A stretch of 64,000 nt of DNA from Sporanaerobium hydrogeniformans (GTDB lineage Bacteria > Bacillota > Clostridia > Lachnospirales > Cellulosilyticaceae): the NCBI RefSeq assembly GCF_002735925.1, contig NZ_PEDL01000002.1, positions 62,001-126,000 on the forward strand, given 5' to 3'. The notes under the pieces are model-generated. The model was given only the letters and a program-made list of their open reading frames with translations, was not told the DNA's origin and did not search any database. Positions 62,878 to 64,000 of this stretch are shown piece after piece. Positions within the stretch are counted from its first letter, which is position 1, and every line of letters begins with the position of its first letter. The position numbers and the translations under genes are program-made.

Positions 62878-64000
62878 TGAATGAACAAGATAAAATGAGA
62901 CAGCAGCCCAAACGTCCAAGAGGACCAATGGGAGGCCATATGGGAATGAGAAGTATGGGTGCAGGTGAGAAAGCACAAGACTTTAAAGGAACTATGAAAA
63001 AGCTGATAACTTATTTAAGCACTTATAAATTAGGTGTTATAGCTGTTGTTATTTTTGCTATTGCATCCACTCTATTTACTATTGTAGGCCCCTCTCTATT
63101 AGGGAAGGCAACAACGAAATTGTTTGAAGCTATGATGCGATATATGCAAACAGGCGTAATGCAAGTTGACTTTAGATTTATTGGCAGATACCTTATTTTC
63201 TTACTGGTACTTTATAGTATTTCAGCTGCCTTTAGTTATATACAGAACTGGATGATGATAGGTATTTCAAATAAAGTGACTTATGAAATGCGACGGGATA
63301 TTTCTGAGAAAATAAACCGTCTACCTCTTAAGTATTTTGATCGACGTACCCATGGAGAAGTTTTATCTCGCATTACGAATGATGTGGATACGGTAAGTCA
63401 GACTTTAAATCAAAGTATGACGCAAATTATTACTTCAATAGCTACAGTTATTGGTGTACTTGTAATGATGCTACGTATTAGTCCATCTATGACATTAGCT
63501 GCCCTTATTGTTATCCCACTATCACTAGGGTTTGTAATGCTTATTGTAAAAAGCTCTCAAAAATACTTTAAAGAGCAACAAGCTTATTTAGGACATATTA
63601 ATGGGCATATAGAAGAAATGTATTCAGGACATGTAGTGGTAAAAGCATTTAATGGTGAAAAGGCATCTCTAGAAAAATTTCAAAAATATAATAATAAGCT
63701 TTATGATTCAGCATGGAAATCCCAATTTTTATCAGGTTTAATGATGCCAGTTATGGGGTTTGTAGGCAACCTAGGGTATGTATTGGTTTGTATTTTAGGG
63801 GGCTATTTAGCTATTAAAAATAGGATTGAAGTGGGAGATATTCAAGCTTTTATTCAATATATGCGTTCGTTTACACAACCAATATCTCAATTAGCTAATA
63901 TTTCAAATGTTTTACAGTCTACAGCAGCTGCAGCTGAACGTGTCTTCGAATTTTTAGATGAAGAAGAGGAAAGGGAAGAAAGCAAAACACCACTTAAGCT
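62877..64000 (+). CDS. heterodimeric ABC exporter subunit 2, N-terminal part
   Basis: Starts at 62877, its ATG overlapping the TAA of subunit 1, with AGGAGG about nine bases upstream. The visible 374 residues comprise a Met/Arg/Pro/Gly-rich cytosolic extension (about 1-40, PKRPRGPMGGHMGMRSMG), and the transmembrane domain with the EMRRDISEKINRLPLKYFD and ITNDVDTVSQTL coupling regions typical of this family. The ATPase domain, expected to carry the active catalytic Glu, lies beyond the window. Confidence 0.93.
   Translation, partial: MNEQDKMRQQPKRPRGPMGGHMGMRSMGAGEKAQDFKGTMKKLITYLSTYKLGVIAVVIFAIASTLFTIVGPSLLGKATTKLFEAMMRYMQTGVMQVDFRFIGRYLIFLLVLYSISAAFSYIQNWMMIGISNKVTYEMRRDISEKINRLPLKYFDRRTHGEVLSRITNDVDTVSQTLNQSMTQIITSIATVIGVLVMMLRISPSMTLAALIVIPLSLGFVMLIVKSSQKYFKEQQAYLGHINGHIEEMYSGHVVVKAFNGEKASLEKFQKYNNKLYDSAWKSQFLSGLMMPVMGFVGNLGYVLVCILGGYLAIKNRIEVGDIQAFIQYMRSFTQPISQLANISNVLQSTAAAAERVFEFLDEEEEREESKTPLK

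Overview
The window reads as chromosomal DNA of a low-GC Gram-positive (Firmicutes/Clostridia), most likely a fibre-degrading member of the Lachnospirales; a Cellulosilyticum-like host is my guess from gene content, not something I could test. Grounds: AT-rich genes with AGGAGG-type ribosome sites, near-consensus sigma-A promoters, two T-box leaders, a ZTP riboswitch, YesM/YesN two-component systems beside sugar ABC importers, both PPi- and ATP-type phosphofructokinases, and intracellular phosphorylases for disaccharides. I saw no rRNA or tRNA gene, CRISPR array, prophage or intact insertion sequence.

Layout. 1-4.6 kb: truA (partial, minus strand), a purine permease behind a probable PurR site, ZTP riboswitch plus purH, and an orphan PemK/MazF-like protein. 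4.7-9 kb: putP with a degenerate SGNH-fold protein, then a decayed stretch (AraC-type and another gene remnant) and a GH28 pectinase. 9-15.6 kb, mostly minus strand: a stalk-domain secreted protein, the aroF-tyrA-aroA operon, a small membrane protein and a PPi-type phosphofructokinase. 15.6-20.8 kb: T-box-pheS-pheT, a DedA protein, a small basic protein and a cupin. 20.9-30.8 kb: sugar locus 1 (YesM/YesN divergent from SBP-permease-permease-GH95-GH43). 31-42 kb: housekeeping (dnaE, pfkA, pyk, ktrB, ktrA, a SpoU-type rRNA methylase, T-box-asnS). 42.4-44.7 kb: an aldo/keto reductase behind a collapsed iron-alcohol-dehydrogenase gene with a MerR-type promoter, then small unknown membrane genes. 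44.8-56.6 kb: sugar locus 2 (GH112 phosphorylase, SBP, two permeases, YesN, YesM, GH94 cellobiose phosphorylase). 56.7-64 kb: a membrane protein, HAD phosphatase, GNAT, O-acetylhomoserine sulfhydrylase, and a TetR-controlled heterodimeric ABC exporter cut by the window edge.

How they work together. Both sugar loci have the same plan: a membrane kinase and an AraC-type response regulator, a lipoprotein binding protein with two permeases and no ATPase gene (a shared MsmX-type ATPase elsewhere is expected), and cytoplasmic enzymes without signal peptides that cut the imported oligosaccharide. Locus 1 hydrolyses fucosyl- and xylosyl/arabinosyl-linkages; locus 2 uses phosphorolysis, which saves ATP. 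Each has its own direct-repeat DNA motif next to the promoters: a 19-bp repeat before the locus 1 binding protein, and a tandem 20-bp repeat (AATGNTYGRATTY) before both the GH112 and the binding-protein genes of locus 2.

Two conserved genes are broken by single-base frameshifts as given: dnaE (near 33,230) and the locus 1 kinase (A8 tract at 22,700-22,707). Either the assembly carries indel errors or the strain has real lesions; both are annotated here as one gene each. No wholly new system was evident. The most interesting unexplained signals are the two repeat families, the deletion-fused alcohol dehydrogenase with its retained promoter, and the orphan or degenerate MazF-like and SGNH-like proteins.
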